A DNA stretch of 64,000 bases from Sedimentibacter saalensis. Its GTDB lineage: Bacteria; Bacillota; Clostridia; Tissierellales; Sedimentibacteraceae. Numbering within the stretch: position 1 is the stretch's first letter; every line of letters starts with the position of its first letter. Below are positions 27,187 to 36,673 of the stretch, in pieces. A program made the position numbers and the translations under genes. The stretch is taken from the NCBI RefSeq assembly GCF_007830175.1, contig NZ_VLKH01000004.1:124001-188000 (forward strand). Direction: 5' to 3'. The notes under the pieces are model-generated. The model was not told the DNA's origin, searched no databases, and was given only the letters and a program-made list of their open reading frames with translations.

Positions 27187-28236
27187 TTACTTAACTGTAC
27201 ACTTTCTTATGTTATCTGCAAATTTCTTTGCCTTTTCATTGATGTTTTCAATTTTTTCCACTTCACCGTAATCATTGGCCGTTTCCATCAGGGCAAATTC
27301 CGGTGGAAGCATGAATGTCTTGTTAATGTTCAGGGCACTTATGAGCTGCTGTGCAATTATGTCACTTCCGCTGAATCCTGAAACAATAACTGCATAGACA
27401 TACTTGTCATAAAACTTAAATTTTCTGAACAGTGCTGTGAGCCTGTTTATTGCAGCTGACATGTTTGCGCTTATGGAATCATTGTAATTTGGGCATACCA
27501 TCACAAGTACATCACAGTTTATTATTGCAGGGTATATTTCTTCAACCATCACACCTCCGTAAAAACAATTGTTGCTTTGGGAATAGTGCTTGCATGCCTT
27601 GTAAGAACATCCCTTGCAGTCTCTTACAGAGCCATTTTCAATATGTATTTCATTTATGTCAAATTCCTCTAAATTGTTTTTGACCATTTTCCAGAGAGAC
27701 AAAGTGTTTGATGTGTTGTAGTTGCTGGCATGAAGAGCAAGTATTTTTGGTCTGTCAAGTTTGTTAGGGTTAAATTCCATAAGTTTGTCAACAACGCTTT
27801 TGCATTCCTGCAAACACACTTCCTCCAGACTTAAATCAGTCATTTTTTTTCGAGTGTTAAGGTTTTTTAATGAGCCTGTGGCTTCTGACAGAGGCCTTCC
27901 TGGAAACATACAGCCAGCCATATTTGCATAGAGAATTGTTTTTCTTGCTATATCTCTTGAAAAAAGTTCGTTGTTGCTGTTTATAATAATGCTTCCAGCT
28001 GAATTTTCCATAAATTTTTCCCCGGACATTCTTATTTTTTCAAGCATTTTAAAATGCTCAATATTGATGCCGGACTCTCCCAGTTCAACTGCAAACAAAA
28101 TTTTCTTATTTTTCAAGTCATTAACTTCTTCACTTGCCCTGAAGATTACAGCTTCACGACCTTTCAATGAAAATTCAAGCATATTTTCAAGTCTAAGTGA
28201 TATTTCCCCGGGAATGAAAACATTTAGTTTTTCCAC
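27187..28236 (-). CDS. Flavodoxin-fold NAD(P)H oxidoreductase with a long N-terminal extension
   Basis: This 349-residue protein has a flavodoxin/FMN-reductase domain from about residue 160 on (PKILALHASNYNTSNTLSLWKMV, DCKGCSYKACKHYSQSNNC, CDVLVMVCPNYNDSISANM). The first ~155 residues are a divergent extension I do not recognise, with SAGSIIINSNNELFSRDIARKTI-like text that could be a degenerate related fold. The Cys-rich loop fits an iron-sulfur or disulfide site. It lies 78 bases after the LDH-like gene on the same strand and may belong to that cluster. A short GAGG/CCTC hairpin with a T-run follows it. Confidence 0.8.
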   Translation of the reverse strand: MEKLNVFIPGEISLRLENMLEFSLKGREAVIFRASEEVNDLKNKKILFAVELGESGINIEHFKMLEKIRMSGEKFMENSAGSIIINSNNELFSRDIARKTILYANMAGCMFPGRPLSEATGSLKNLNTRKKMTDLSLEEVCLQECKSVVDKLMEFNPNKLDRPKILALHASNYNTSNTLSLWKMVKNNLEEFDINEIHIENGSVRDCKGCSYKACKHYSQSNNCFYGGVMVEEIYPAIINCDVLVMVCPNYNDSISANMSAAINRLTALFRKFKFYDKYVYAVIVSGFSGSDIIAQQLISALNINKTFMLPPEFALMETANDYGEVEKIENINEKAKKFADNIRKCTVK

Positions 28237-28314
28237 AAAAACACCCTCTTTTTATTTAATAGCTAAAAATAAGGAACATTCAGCTAAGCTAAATGTACCC
28301 TTGATTTATGATTC

Positions 28315-29544
28315 TTAATCTAATTTTATTTTTTCATTTATAATTTTTGATAATTCATCATATGTATGCCTGATTCTTGCAAAAAGTTCATCCGGCATTT
28401 GTATTTTTTCAATTTCAAGGCCGGAAGGAAGATTTCTGTTTTTTGCGCCCATGAAAACTCCCCCAAGAAAGTTAGAGCTGTAATGAAATTTTCCTTCAAG
28501 AGTGAGTATTATTGATATTGCCCCCGAAGAAAGTGCCGGTGCTATGTATGGTTTGAACCCTGTTTTTCTCACTTCGAGATTTGCTTCCACTGCAAGTTTT
28601 GTGAGTTCTTTTGATAGTTTGTCATCGTAGTTTTCTATGCTGTTTGCTATTACAAGGTCGTTTCCGTGCGGTCCGAAGGCCCTTCCTTCACTCAGGTAGG
28701 AAGAATATTCATTGTATTTTTTTGCGTAGTACATTGCTCTTGCATTCATTACACCAAGCCCGTAGCCTTTTATTTGCTCAGGTTTAAGCACACCTTTGCT
28801 TTCTTTTAAAACAGCAGCGCACAGCAAATCAACGGGATCTGAAACCACAGCAAATATTCCTTTGAAATTTTCATGGGCAGCCTGAGCTGCATATTCCTGT
28901 ATGAGTTTATAGTTTTCTTCAAACTGAACCATTCTAACATCAACACTCTCGCTTCCAACGGGCGGGACTCCCTTAGAAGCACAGAACACGAACATATCGC
29001 AGTCAAACAGTTCATTTTTTTCTACACCATGCACATGAGGAAGAGAATCTTCAAATGGAAATGCTGTCTGGTTCATTTCATATTCCCATCTGTTGATTTT
29101 ATCCTGGCTTCTGTCATATATTCCTATGGATTCAACTGCATTTCCCCCAAGAAGCTTAAGACCTGTAAGAAGTGTGCTTCCCACATCTCCAAGAGCCAGT
29201 ACGTTCACTCTTTTTTTCTTAATTTCATCCATAATGAAACATTGTTCATAATCATCGTAATCCGCATTTACGGCCTTTACTTTTCTTTCACAGATTAAAT
29301 TCATGATTTCTTCCGGCACTTCTTTTTCAAAGTCATCAGTACCGATTTTCAGGAGTTCAACTCCCTCACCCAACGTGAAAAGGTCAGCCGCACTGCATAC
29401 GGCGTAAGTTCTTTTTGAACTGTTCCTGTCAGATTTGTACAAAAAATATAATTCATTTGCATCTGCTGGAAGAATTGTTTTTTCATAGCCAAAATCCTGA
29501 GCTGAAAACATATATTTATCTTTATATTTATAATAGTTAAACAT
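28315..29544 (-). CDS. LDH/MDH-like dehydrogenase with N-terminal extension
   Basis: This 409-residue protein is related to lactate/malate dehydrogenases. An unrecognised N-terminal region of ~110 residues precedes the NAD fold (VNVLALGDVGSTLLTGLKLLGG). AVVSDPVDLL matches the conserved V-S/T-N-P-V segment with Asp for Asn, and GRAFGPHGNDLVIA carries the catalytic-type His. Arg-containing VRMVQFEENYKLIQEY corresponds to the substrate helix. Its ATG overlaps the stop codon of the giant multidomain gene by one base (TAATG), so the two are translationally coupled and probably work together. The true substrate is unknown. Confidence 0.78.
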   Translation of the reverse strand: MFNYYKYKDKYMFSAQDFGYEKTILPADANELYFLYKSDRNSSKRTYAVCSAADLFTLGEGVELLKIGTDDFEKEVPEEIMNLICERKVKAVNADYDDYEQCFIMDEIKKKRVNVLALGDVGSTLLTGLKLLGGNAVESIGIYDRSQDKINRWEYEMNQTAFPFEDSLPHVHGVEKNELFDCDMFVFCASKGVPPVGSESVDVRMVQFEENYKLIQEYAAQAAHENFKGIFAVVSDPVDLLCAAVLKESKGVLKPEQIKGYGLGVMNARAMYYAKKYNEYSSYLSEGRAFGPHGNDLVIANSIENYDDKLSKELTKLAVEANLEVRKTGFKPYIAPALSSGAISIILTLEGKFHYSSNFLGGVFMGAKNRNLPSGLEIEKIQMPDELFARIRHTYDELSKIINEKIKLD

Positions 29545-32500
29545 TATTTTATAATCCTCTCCAGCTTTATTAATGTTTCAATGCTAACATCCATGTAACC
29601 GGAAGCTTCCATGTTCAAATCGTAATAAATATTGTCTCCAAGGTAAGGAAGCCTAGGAGAAAGCAGTACTTCACCAAGTCTTTTTACAGTAAGTTTTTTC
29701 TCATATAAATCCTGAAATTCTGCTTCAAGAACATGAAGTATGTTTTTAGCGTTTTCAAGACTTACCATGGACAAATTGTAAATTGCTTCATTTGTAGCAC
29801 CACTGATGTACATAGGCGAATAATATGGAAGTATCAGGTTTATTGACGGTATGAGATTAAGCATGTTTTCATTGTTAAGCCACATTCCGTCACCGCCTAA
29901 AAACGGGTACATGAGGTTTTCATTGAACCAAATTCTCAGATTTGGTATGAAATATGCGCAGTCAGCGTCTCTTCCCTGAATGTCCATAAGGTCCTTACCA
30001 CGGCCTGACATTATTCCAAGGATTATTTTCTTTACTTCAATGTTGTGCTTCTTGAGTATAGGGTCAAGTTCCTTTATTCTGTAACCTTTGTGCAGCAAGT
30101 CGTCTACTAGGATAACAGGCTTTTCAAATGACTTTATAGTCTTCACCTGGTTTTCTATAGGTGAATAAAAAGGATATTCAGTTATCATAAACTGTGCTGC
30201 ATCTGTTGAATAAACTTTTTCTGTATGAAGAGATTTAGTAACGGTGTTCGGCACAACCATTCCCTTTAAAATATTGCCGAAAGGAACGCACATGTAGTCG
30301 CCTATTACTTTAGGAACCTGCACTTCGTTGCTTACGTTGTTGATGCTGCATATTTTGTTTATGAGAGTCTGGTTTATCATGTCATTGTCGATTGAAAGAA
30401 CCAGACTTCCTGGATACAGCTCAGTCATTGATTTCTGAAGCCTTTTTCTGGCGTTAACAATTGCTTCGTGAACCCTCGGATTTGTGTTCAATGGTTCCTT
30501 TATGAAGCTTTCAAGGTTCAATGTGAGGCATACAGGGAACTTCATATCTACTGCATAGACAGTCTTGCTCTGCCTTTCATCCTTTATTTCCCTGAACCCC
30601 TGAAGCTCCAGCGTTTCAATTACAGTTTCGCTGTTTGTGTTTGAAAGTATGTTGTAGTACATTGCATAAGTAAAATCATTTTTAAGGCAATGAGCCAGCG
30701 TTTCCGTGATTAATATCTGCTCCATGTTATCATATAACTTGCTTGGGTTAATAAAAATTCCGTCTATTATAATGAGTCTGCCTGCAGTTTTTTCACGAAC
30801 ATGGTTAGCGATGTACTGGCTTTCAAACTCTGAGTATACTTCTGAAGAGCCTATCTGGTGGAATGCTGAAAATCCAAGAAGCTTGTTGGAATTTTTGCTG
30901 TCTCTAATAACAAGAAGCTTTATTTTTTTGGAAATCAATTTTTCACCTATATTTTCATACAGGTTTGTGTACATGAAAATATAGTGCCCTATTTCATCCA
31001 CGATTTTCTTGCTTAAATCTTCAACAATTTCTATTACAAAAGGTTTTGACTTCAACACGCTCTTGTTGAGAGGCTCCCTTATGTAAAGGTTTCTGTCGTA
31101 TATGAAGCTTTGAGCAAGAGGATCTATGAGGTTGGAGATGTCTCTGTTGTTGTCTATGTTTTCTCTTATTTGTGTTGAGCTTATATCCTCAAGGTAAAGA
31201 GGAAGCTGAAGCTCTACAAGGGAACCCTTTATTCTAGCCTTAGTTTCTTCGGCTTTTTTCACAGAACTTACTGACATATCGTCTTTTGTTCTCTTGAATA
31301 CTATGTGGTTGAAACTGTGAATTGAGTTCTTTGTAGGACGCGATTTGTATGCTGTTGCATTCATCAATACATCGCTTCCCACAACAATATAAATATCCTT
31401 TTCAGGAAACAAAGATTTAAGCCCCTTCAGGTCTGCAGCGTTTGAAAGGTTTATTGGAATATCATCAGGAAACAAAAATACACCAAGTTCATCTGCTATA
31501 GACATGTTAATTATCTGACGCCTTATAAGTCTTGGCTGGACTTTCTTGGACCAGGAAAATTCATCAACAGCAAGGTAGACGTCATAGCCGAGATTTCTTA
31601 TTTCTGTAACAATTCCTTTATGGCTCAGTGAAAACGGGTCGAATGTTCCCGGGAAAAACGCGATGTTTTTATTTTCATTTATGTTGAAATTCTTGAAATT
31701 GAATTCATATTCATTGATAAAACGGTAAATGTGGTTGAATGAAGCTGAATTGTTGAAGAAAAACAAGTCTCCCATTTCCCTCTCGTTTATAAGGGTGAGA
31801 AGTTTTTTGTAAATCAAAAGAAACACCTTGTTTTTTTCTTGAAGCGTCAGCTTTTTTGAGCCAAATATGTGCTGCCCTATTACAAGGAATGTTTCCTGCT
31901 TTACCTGCATGTTGTAATTTGCAAGGCCGCTTAATATTATTCCAAGTATTTTTACAAGCCTCTTGTTATATGTGCCATCATCCTCGCCGAATCTTTCCTT
32001 GTATTCAGGATAGTGCTGTACCATCACTCCAAGCGTATTTATTACCAATGCGCTTGCTCTTTCGTTTGTACCTTTGTATATATTGTTAAGCTCTGCGATA
32101 AACTCATCAAGTTCCTTTGGATACAATAGCATTACAAATTTCCCCAGGTATTCAGGGATGTATTTTGCGTATTGAAGTTCATCAATTTCCAAGCCTTTTA
32201 TAAGCTCAACTGCAATTTCGTTTCTCTGGTCAATTGTAAGAAGAGGTCCTATTTCAACAAGTGAGTTTCCTGCCTTGTTTCTTACGGATTCCTTTGCACT
32301 TACTTTCACAAGGTTTGCTAGATGTGTTGCTGTCTGAAGTAATGCAACGTCATTCTTATTCTTTATGTGATCCATTATATAGTCTATGCTAATGGTTTTT
32401 ACATTCCATGGCGTAGCTGTCTTCAGATTGTTTAGGAACAAGTCTGAAGTCTTATACCTGCTGCTTGTGATAAGGGTCTTGTACTTAGTGATTAAATCAT

Positions 32501-34412
32501 AGGACATGTTCATATTTTTGGCTATTTTATATTTAAGATAGTTTATGCACAGTCCGTCATTTTCAGAAATAATGGATGTCAGATCATATATTTTTTCAAG
32601 AGATGAGCTTATATTAGCTTTGTTTTTTACAACAAGATTGAAAAACTGAACTGCCATGAGCCTTACATCGCTTGCAGGATTGTCCAGTGAACCAATTGCA
32701 TAATCAATGATATAATCAAGCTGTTCAGGTTCATACAAATCAACCGGAATACTCAAAAGAGAATTCAGGCAGCTTAATTTAGCCATATATTCATTGTTTT
32801 CTGTTTTATAATAGTCTAAAAGAAGATTTAAGTAGCTCTTCTTGTTGTTGTTTCTTTTTGAGTTTATGACTGAATCAACAAATATTCTCAGTGAATATCC
32901 GATCCATTCCTTGTGGTTGTCTGTTACCTTGTATCCCGGATCAAGAAAAAGTCCTAAATATTTGTCCCACAAAGCAAGACCGGTCATCTCTTCATTTATT
33001 TCAATTTTTACGTCATCAGGAATTTCTTTTGTATATTCCAGATCAAATGAAACAATTATTATACCCATAAGGTTTGCAGCCTGACGTCTTATGTCGCCTT
33101 CCCTGTGAACCAGAAGTTCATATAAAAAGCTTAGGGTAAACAACTTTTCTTTCTGTGAAAGATAAATAGAATACTCTTCAAGTATATTCAGATAAGATCT
33201 TAGGTTTTTCCAATCCTGTTCACTTCTTGCAGCTTCTATCATGCTTGTGAAGTTTATTTCATTGTTCAGTTTGCTCATGAGTGTTGTATTGTGTGATATT
33301 GCCATGTATTTAAAATTTTCAACAACATCATATCCATCTATGAGAGCATAATCTATTATTTTGTCAGGAGAAGGCTCCTCGGTTTTAAAGTCTATGTTTA
33401 TGCCTTTGTGTATGATGAAGTTTTCAAAATCCTTCAACTTTGAATACACTCTCATGTATCTCTTTTCTTTTGCTTCGTCCACATTGTCAAGTTTGTCAAG
33501 AATTATCTGAAATGATTCACTCAAATCGTATATGTGCATTTCATAGCCGTTTTTTGACTGCTTGTTTTTCACTCTGAAATCTGCATATATCAAAATAAGG
33601 GATTCAAGAGGTAGATTTTCAAGTTCCAAATCCCAAGTGGAATGGTTTGCCGCAATAAGAGATATGCTTGGCATGTTGTATTTCATGAACCATTGGTCTG
33701 TGTAATAGTAATGAAGATATGCAACTCTTCTTTTTTCAAGTCCCTTGCATCCGTACTTACCTATGTCATGGCCAGCTGCTGCCCCGGATACAAGCCCTAA
33801 GTTTACGTTAATTCCTACTTTCTTTAGCTGTCTTGCAACATGCATTGCAACATAGTGTACAGCAGTAACATGTTTTAATGTGTTGTAGCCGTTTACTTCA
33901 GCATCAAGCATCATCAATTCGTATATATAATTTTTGTCAAACTTATCCAAAAAGTTAACATATTCGTCAGGATTTGGAAGATCGCTGATCTCTTCTTCAG
34001 ACAGGAATTTGAAATCTGCAAACTTGTCGTAAACATCGCTGTTTTTTGCGTGACTCAGTATTGTTCTTAATATTTCCAGGTATATGAGAGCTCCGTTTTC
34101 ATATTTGGGATTAAGCTTAATGGTTGCTGCTTCTGGGAACGATTTGTGTAAGACATACTGAAAAATATAAGAAAGCCAGTCTTTGGGAGCTTCAGAACAA
34201 ACAATGTCAAGTATGTCAACTGAAAGGTCGATTACATCCTTGCACATGAACTGTTTTTTGTTTATAAGAATCAGCAGATTATTTACAAATTTCTTATTTA
34301 TTATAAATGACTGCATCTTTTCTTCGGAATAATTTATTCTTTTCAAAAACTCTTTTTGAGTCAAACTTAATAATATCTCTTTGTGCAATTCGTTCAACAT
34401 AAATCTGCTCAT
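29544..34412 (-). CDS. Giant multidomain protein: HD hydrolase, helical repeats, NadD-like, GNAT-like, phosphoribosyltransferase-like
   Basis: This is a cytoplasmic protein of 1622 residues. Residues ~180-290 are an HD domain (His186, GHDIGKYG with His215-Asp216, NHSTWD at 256-261). Residues ~340-900 are all-helical and look HEAT/armadillo-like. Residues ~915-1115 are a nicotinate-mononucleotide-adenylyltransferase-type fold, with FFPGTFDPFSLSHKG (GTFDP at 922-926, His931), VVGSD at 1010-1014 and ISSTQIRENI from 1077. Residues ~1120-1290 resemble a GNAT fold. Residues ~1300-1520 resemble a type I phosphoribosyltransferase, with PVILVDDLLHKGYR at 1432-1445. No domain looks broken. HD plus NadD recalls the YqeK/NadD pair of NAD metabolism. 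The combined function is unknown to me. Confidence 0.8.
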   Translation of the reverse strand: MSRFMLNELHKEILLSLTQKEFLKRINYSEEKMQSFIINKKFVNNLLILINKKQFMCKDVIDLSVDILDIVCSEAPKDWLSYIFQYVLHKSFPEAATIKLNPKYENGALIYLEILRTILSHAKNSDVYDKFADFKFLSEEEISDLPNPDEYVNFLDKFDKNYIYELMMLDAEVNGYNTLKHVTAVHYVAMHVARQLKKVGINVNLGLVSGAAAGHDIGKYGCKGLEKRRVAYLHYYYTDQWFMKYNMPSISLIAANHSTWDLELENLPLESLILIYADFRVKNKQSKNGYEMHIYDLSESFQIILDKLDNVDEAKEKRYMRVYSKLKDFENFIIHKGINIDFKTEEPSPDKIIDYALIDGYDVVENFKYMAISHNTTLMSKLNNEINFTSMIEAARSEQDWKNLRSYLNILEEYSIYLSQKEKLFTLSFLYELLVHREGDIRRQAANLMGIIIVSFDLEYTKEIPDDVKIEINEEMTGLALWDKYLGLFLDPGYKVTDNHKEWIGYSLRIFVDSVINSKRNNNKKSYLNLLLDYYKTENNEYMAKLSCLNSLLSIPVDLYEPEQLDYIIDYAIGSLDNPASDVRLMAVQFFNLVVKNKANISSSLEKIYDLTSIISENDGLCINYLKYKIAKNMNMSYDLITKYKTLITSSRYKTSDLFLNNLKTATPWNVKTISIDYIMDHIKNKNDVALLQTATHLANLVKVSAKESVRNKAGNSLVEIGPLLTIDQRNEIAVELIKGLEIDELQYAKYIPEYLGKFVMLLYPKELDEFIAELNNIYKGTNERASALVINTLGVMVQHYPEYKERFGEDDGTYNKRLVKILGIILSGLANYNMQVKQETFLVIGQHIFGSKKLTLQEKNKVFLLIYKKLLTLINEREMGDLFFFNNSASFNHIYRFINEYEFNFKNFNINENKNIAFFPGTFDPFSLSHKGIVTEIRNLGYDVYLAVDEFSWSKKVQPRLIRRQIINMSIADELGVFLFPDDIPINLSNAADLKGLKSLFPEKDIYIVVGSDVLMNATAYKSRPTKNSIHSFNHIVFKRTKDDMSVSSVKKAEETKARIKGSLVELQLPLYLEDISSTQIRENIDNNRDISNLIDPLAQSFIYDRNLYIREPLNKSVLKSKPFVIEIVEDLSKKIVDEIGHYIFMYTNLYENIGEKLISKKIKLLVIRDSKNSNKLLGFSAFHQIGSSEVYSEFESQYIANHVREKTAGRLIIIDGIFINPSKLYDNMEQILITETLAHCLKNDFTYAMYYNILSNTNSETVIETLELQGFREIKDERQSKTVYAVDMKFPVCLTLNLESFIKEPLNTNPRVHEAIVNARKRLQKSMTELYPGSLVLSIDNDMINQTLINKICSINNVSNEVQVPKVIGDYMCVPFGNILKGMVVPNTVTKSLHTEKVYSTDAAQFMITEYPFYSPIENQVKTIKSFEKPVILVDDLLHKGYRIKELDPILKKHNIEVKKIILGIMSGRGKDLMDIQGRDADCAYFIPNLRIWFNENLMYPFLGGDGMWLNNENMLNLIPSINLILPYYSPMYISGATNEAIYNLSMVSLENAKNILHVLEAEFQDLYEKKLTVKRLGEVLLSPRLPYLGDNIYYDLNMEASGYMDVSIETLIKLERIIK

Positions 34413-34625
34413 AATATACCTCTAAAATTAGATTTAATTGCACACATTATATCATAGTCCAAAGTTTACTGCAAGAATATCATAAAATTCACAAACCATC
34501 ATAATTCAACAAAACAAACGATTTACCCTTGTAAAATATTCCGAAATGTATTATATTAAATTACACATGAAATCATTTTATTTAATAAATAAATTGCATA
34601 ACAAATAAAATTATTGGAGGCTAAA

Positions 34626-35519
34626 ATGTTTTTATTGACTTATTTTTACGAGGGTTCAGAAGCTGCAGGATTTCTGAATAGTAACAAGAATGGTATCATT
34701 CCTGCATCCGTTGTATTTTCAAAATTAAATGTTCCGGCACCTTCAAACATGCTAAATATAATTGATGTTTTTGATGATTTGGAATTGGATAAAATCAATG
34801 AGGCAATTGTATCCTGTTCTGAATTTATTGACTTGGATAAAGTTAAAATTTTGTCTCCAATTCCTTACCCCAGAAGAAACGTAATTTGTCTTGGAAAAAA
34901 TTATCTGGATCATGTTAAAGAAGTTAAAAATCTGAAAAATGTAAGTGCTGACATACCGTCAAAACCTATATATTTCAGCAAAATTGCATACCCTGCCATA
35001 GGTCAGGAAGATTTTGTTGATATGCACCAGGGAATTGTCAAGGAACTGGACTATGAAGCAGAGCTTGCTGTCATAATAGGCAAGAAAGGCAAGAACATAT
35101 GTAAGGAAGAGGCAGAAGACTATATATTCGGATATACAATTTGCAATGATATTTCTGCCAGGGATTTGCAGCAAGAACACGTGCAGTGGCACAAGGGAAA
35201 ATCATTTGATACATTTTGCCCATTAGGACCGGTAATTGCTCATAAATCAACAATTGCATTCCCGCCTGAGCTTGAAATAAAAAGCTTCATCAACGGAGAA
35301 ATCAGACAAAACAGCAACACTAGACAACTCATATTTGACATACCAACAATAATAAGCGACCTTTCAAGTGGCATCACACTATATCCGGGAGACATAATCC
35401 TAACAGGAACACCTGCAGGAGTTGGAGCAGGATTTAATCCTCCGAAATATCTTAATCCCGGAGATAAAATGGAATGCTTCATAGAAGGAATAGGAACTCT
35501 TGTTAATACTGTAAAATAA
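34626..35519 (+). CDS. Fumarylacetoacetate-hydrolase-family protein
   Basis: This 297-residue FAH-fold hydrolase starts at the ATG at 34626 with GGAGG eight bases upstream; the frame opens at a TTG at 34614. The N-terminal ~70 residues are the small cap domain. The catalytic domain shows ICLGKNYLDHVKEV, the metal-binding ELDYEAELAVIIGKKG, GYTICNDISARDLQ, KSFDTFCPLGPVI and LTGTPAGVGAGFNPP. Relatives are acylpyruvases, oxaloacetate decarboxylases and 2-hydroxyhepta-2,4-diene-1,7-dioate isomerases; substrate unclear. Its stop codon abuts that of the convergent DUF4363 gene with no spacer. Confidence 0.92.
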   Translation: MFLLTYFYEGSEAAGFLNSNKNGIIPASVVFSKLNVPAPSNMLNIIDVFDDLELDKINEAIVSCSEFIDLDKVKILSPIPYPRRNVICLGKNYLDHVKEVKNLKNVSADIPSKPIYFSKIAYPAIGQEDFVDMHQGIVKELDYEAELAVIIGKKGKNICKEEAEDYIFGYTICNDISARDLQQEHVQWHKGKSFDTFCPLGPVIAHKSTIAFPPELEIKSFINGEIRQNSNTRQLIFDIPTIISDLSSGITLYPGDIILTGTPAGVGAGFNPPKYLNPGDKMECFIEGIGTLVNTVK

Positions 35520-35903
35520 TTAAAAAATATTATCCAGTGCAAGACATTCATTTTCCTTAATAATATTAAATTGTATTCTTAAGTGCTCAAGCTCTGCTTG
35601 AGCCATATTTTTATCTTTGTTTTTAATGAAAGACTGTAGCTTTTTAATGGAAGAATCAATGTTGTCAATTTCATCCTGGTTGATGAAGTACACCCACAGA
35701 CCTCTTGCTTCTTCCCACCTTCTGTAATGACTTTCATAATCGACTTCTGCTTTTACCCAGTTTCCTTCTTCAATGACTTGTGATAAAAGAAACAGATTTT
35801 CCCAGTAATATGAGGTGACCGGCTCCACCGACGTGAAATGAAACCATACCCACACACCTATCATCACAATCAATACTATCAATGAAATAATTACCATTCT
35901 CAT
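35520..35903 (-). CDS. DUF4363-family membrane-anchored protein
   Basis: This 127-residue protein has one N-terminal transmembrane helix (residues 4-24) and a helical outer domain (YYWENLFLLSQVIEEGNWVKAEVDYESHYRRWEEARGLW). That is the pattern of DUF4363 proteins, which in Clostridia usually follow a DUF421 gene, as here three bases downstream of it. Function unknown. Confidence 0.8.
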   Translation of the reverse strand: MRMVIISLIVLIVMIGVWVWFHFTSVEPVTSYYWENLFLLSQVIEEGNWVKAEVDYESHYRRWEEARGLWVYFINQDEIDNIDSSIKKLQSFIKNKDKNMAQAELEHLRIQFNIIKENECLALDNIF

Positions 35904-35906
35904 ATG

Positions 35907-36545
35907 CTACCTCTTATAAAAAATAAATTTATCTTCTTCATCAACAAAACCATACAGTACCTGCCGGGATTTAAGCTTATTCTTTTTAAGCTCGTCTTGT
36001 AAATCAGATTCTGAAATATTAAACTTCTCAAGATTTTTCTGCATTATTTCCCCGTCAAGAATTACTGCTATGGGAATTCTTGCGCATCTTTTCCCAGGCT
36101 CTTCATCAGGAGCAATGATGCTCATTTCTCCGTTTGTCTCCATAATCAGGTAATCTATGTCTTCAACGCTGTAATACCCTTTAAGCCTCATTTGCCCAAG
36201 AACATCATTGACATTGATCCTCAGCTTGTTCATGTCCTTTGTGTTGAATTGTCCATGATCTATTATTATGGTAGGAGTGCCGCATATTATTTTTCTAGCC
36301 TTGTTGCTCTTCAATGTGACATAGGATATGAAGCACTGCAAAAACATAATAACAGCTATGGCCATGAAACCATGGACCAAGGGAGCTCCAAGATCTTCCA
36401 TGGGCATAACTGCAAGCTCTGCAAGCATAAGTGAAACTACAAGGTCAAAAGGCTGAAGCTCGCCCAGCTCTCCCTTTCCCATTATTCTCATTGACAAAAG
36501 CAAAATTGCATACAGTATTAATGATCTGATAGCAACAATAATCAT
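35907..36545 (-). CDS. DUF421 (YetF-like) membrane protein
   Basis: This 212-residue protein has three N-terminal membrane segments (SLILYAILLLSMRIMGKGELGELQPFDLVVSLMLAELA is the DUF421 signature). A soluble C-terminal YetF-type domain follows (TPTIIIDHGQFNTKDMNKLRINVNDVLGQMRLKGYYSVEDID). B. subtilis relatives are spore- or envelope-linked. It forms an operon with the DUF4363 gene. Confidence 0.92.
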   Translation of the reverse strand: MIIVAIRSLILYAILLLSMRIMGKGELGELQPFDLVVSLMLAELAVMPMEDLGAPLVHGFMAIAVIMFLQCFISYVTLKSNKARKIICGTPTIIIDHGQFNTKDMNKLRINVNDVLGQMRLKGYYSVEDIDYLIMETNGEMSIIAPDEEPGKRCARIPIAVILDGEIMQKNLEKFNISESDLQDELKKNKLKSRQVLYGFVDEEDKFIFYKR

Positions 36546-36584
36546 TTTTACCTCTCTGTTTAAAGTTATCTAAAAATGCTAAAA

Positions 36585-36621
36585 ACAAATGAAGCATAAA
36601 AGTGAATTTTGCTTCATTTGT
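36585..36621. repeat. Hairpin in the DUF421-PIN/TRAM spacer
   Basis: Arms ACAAATGAAGC (36585-36595) and its exact complement (36611-36621) lie between the DUF421 start and the PIN/TRAM terminator. A T-run follows on the minus strand, so it may be a backup terminator. Confidence 0.5.
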
Positions 36622-36639
36622 ATTATTGGTTTATTGCAT

Positions 36640-36669
36640 AAAAAAAATACTCATTTCTGAGTATTTTTA
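36640..36669 (-). terminator. Terminator of the PIN/TRAM gene
   Basis: AATACTCA (36646-36653) and TGAGTATT (36658-36665) form a stem followed on the minus strand by six or more Ts, five bases from the stop codon. Confidence 0.85.
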
Positions 36670-36673
36670 TTGT

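Noticed and set aside
35517-35522. Possible fusion or frameshift between the FAH-family gene and DUF4363
   Set aside because: The genes are convergent and their stop codons simply abut; both products are complete.
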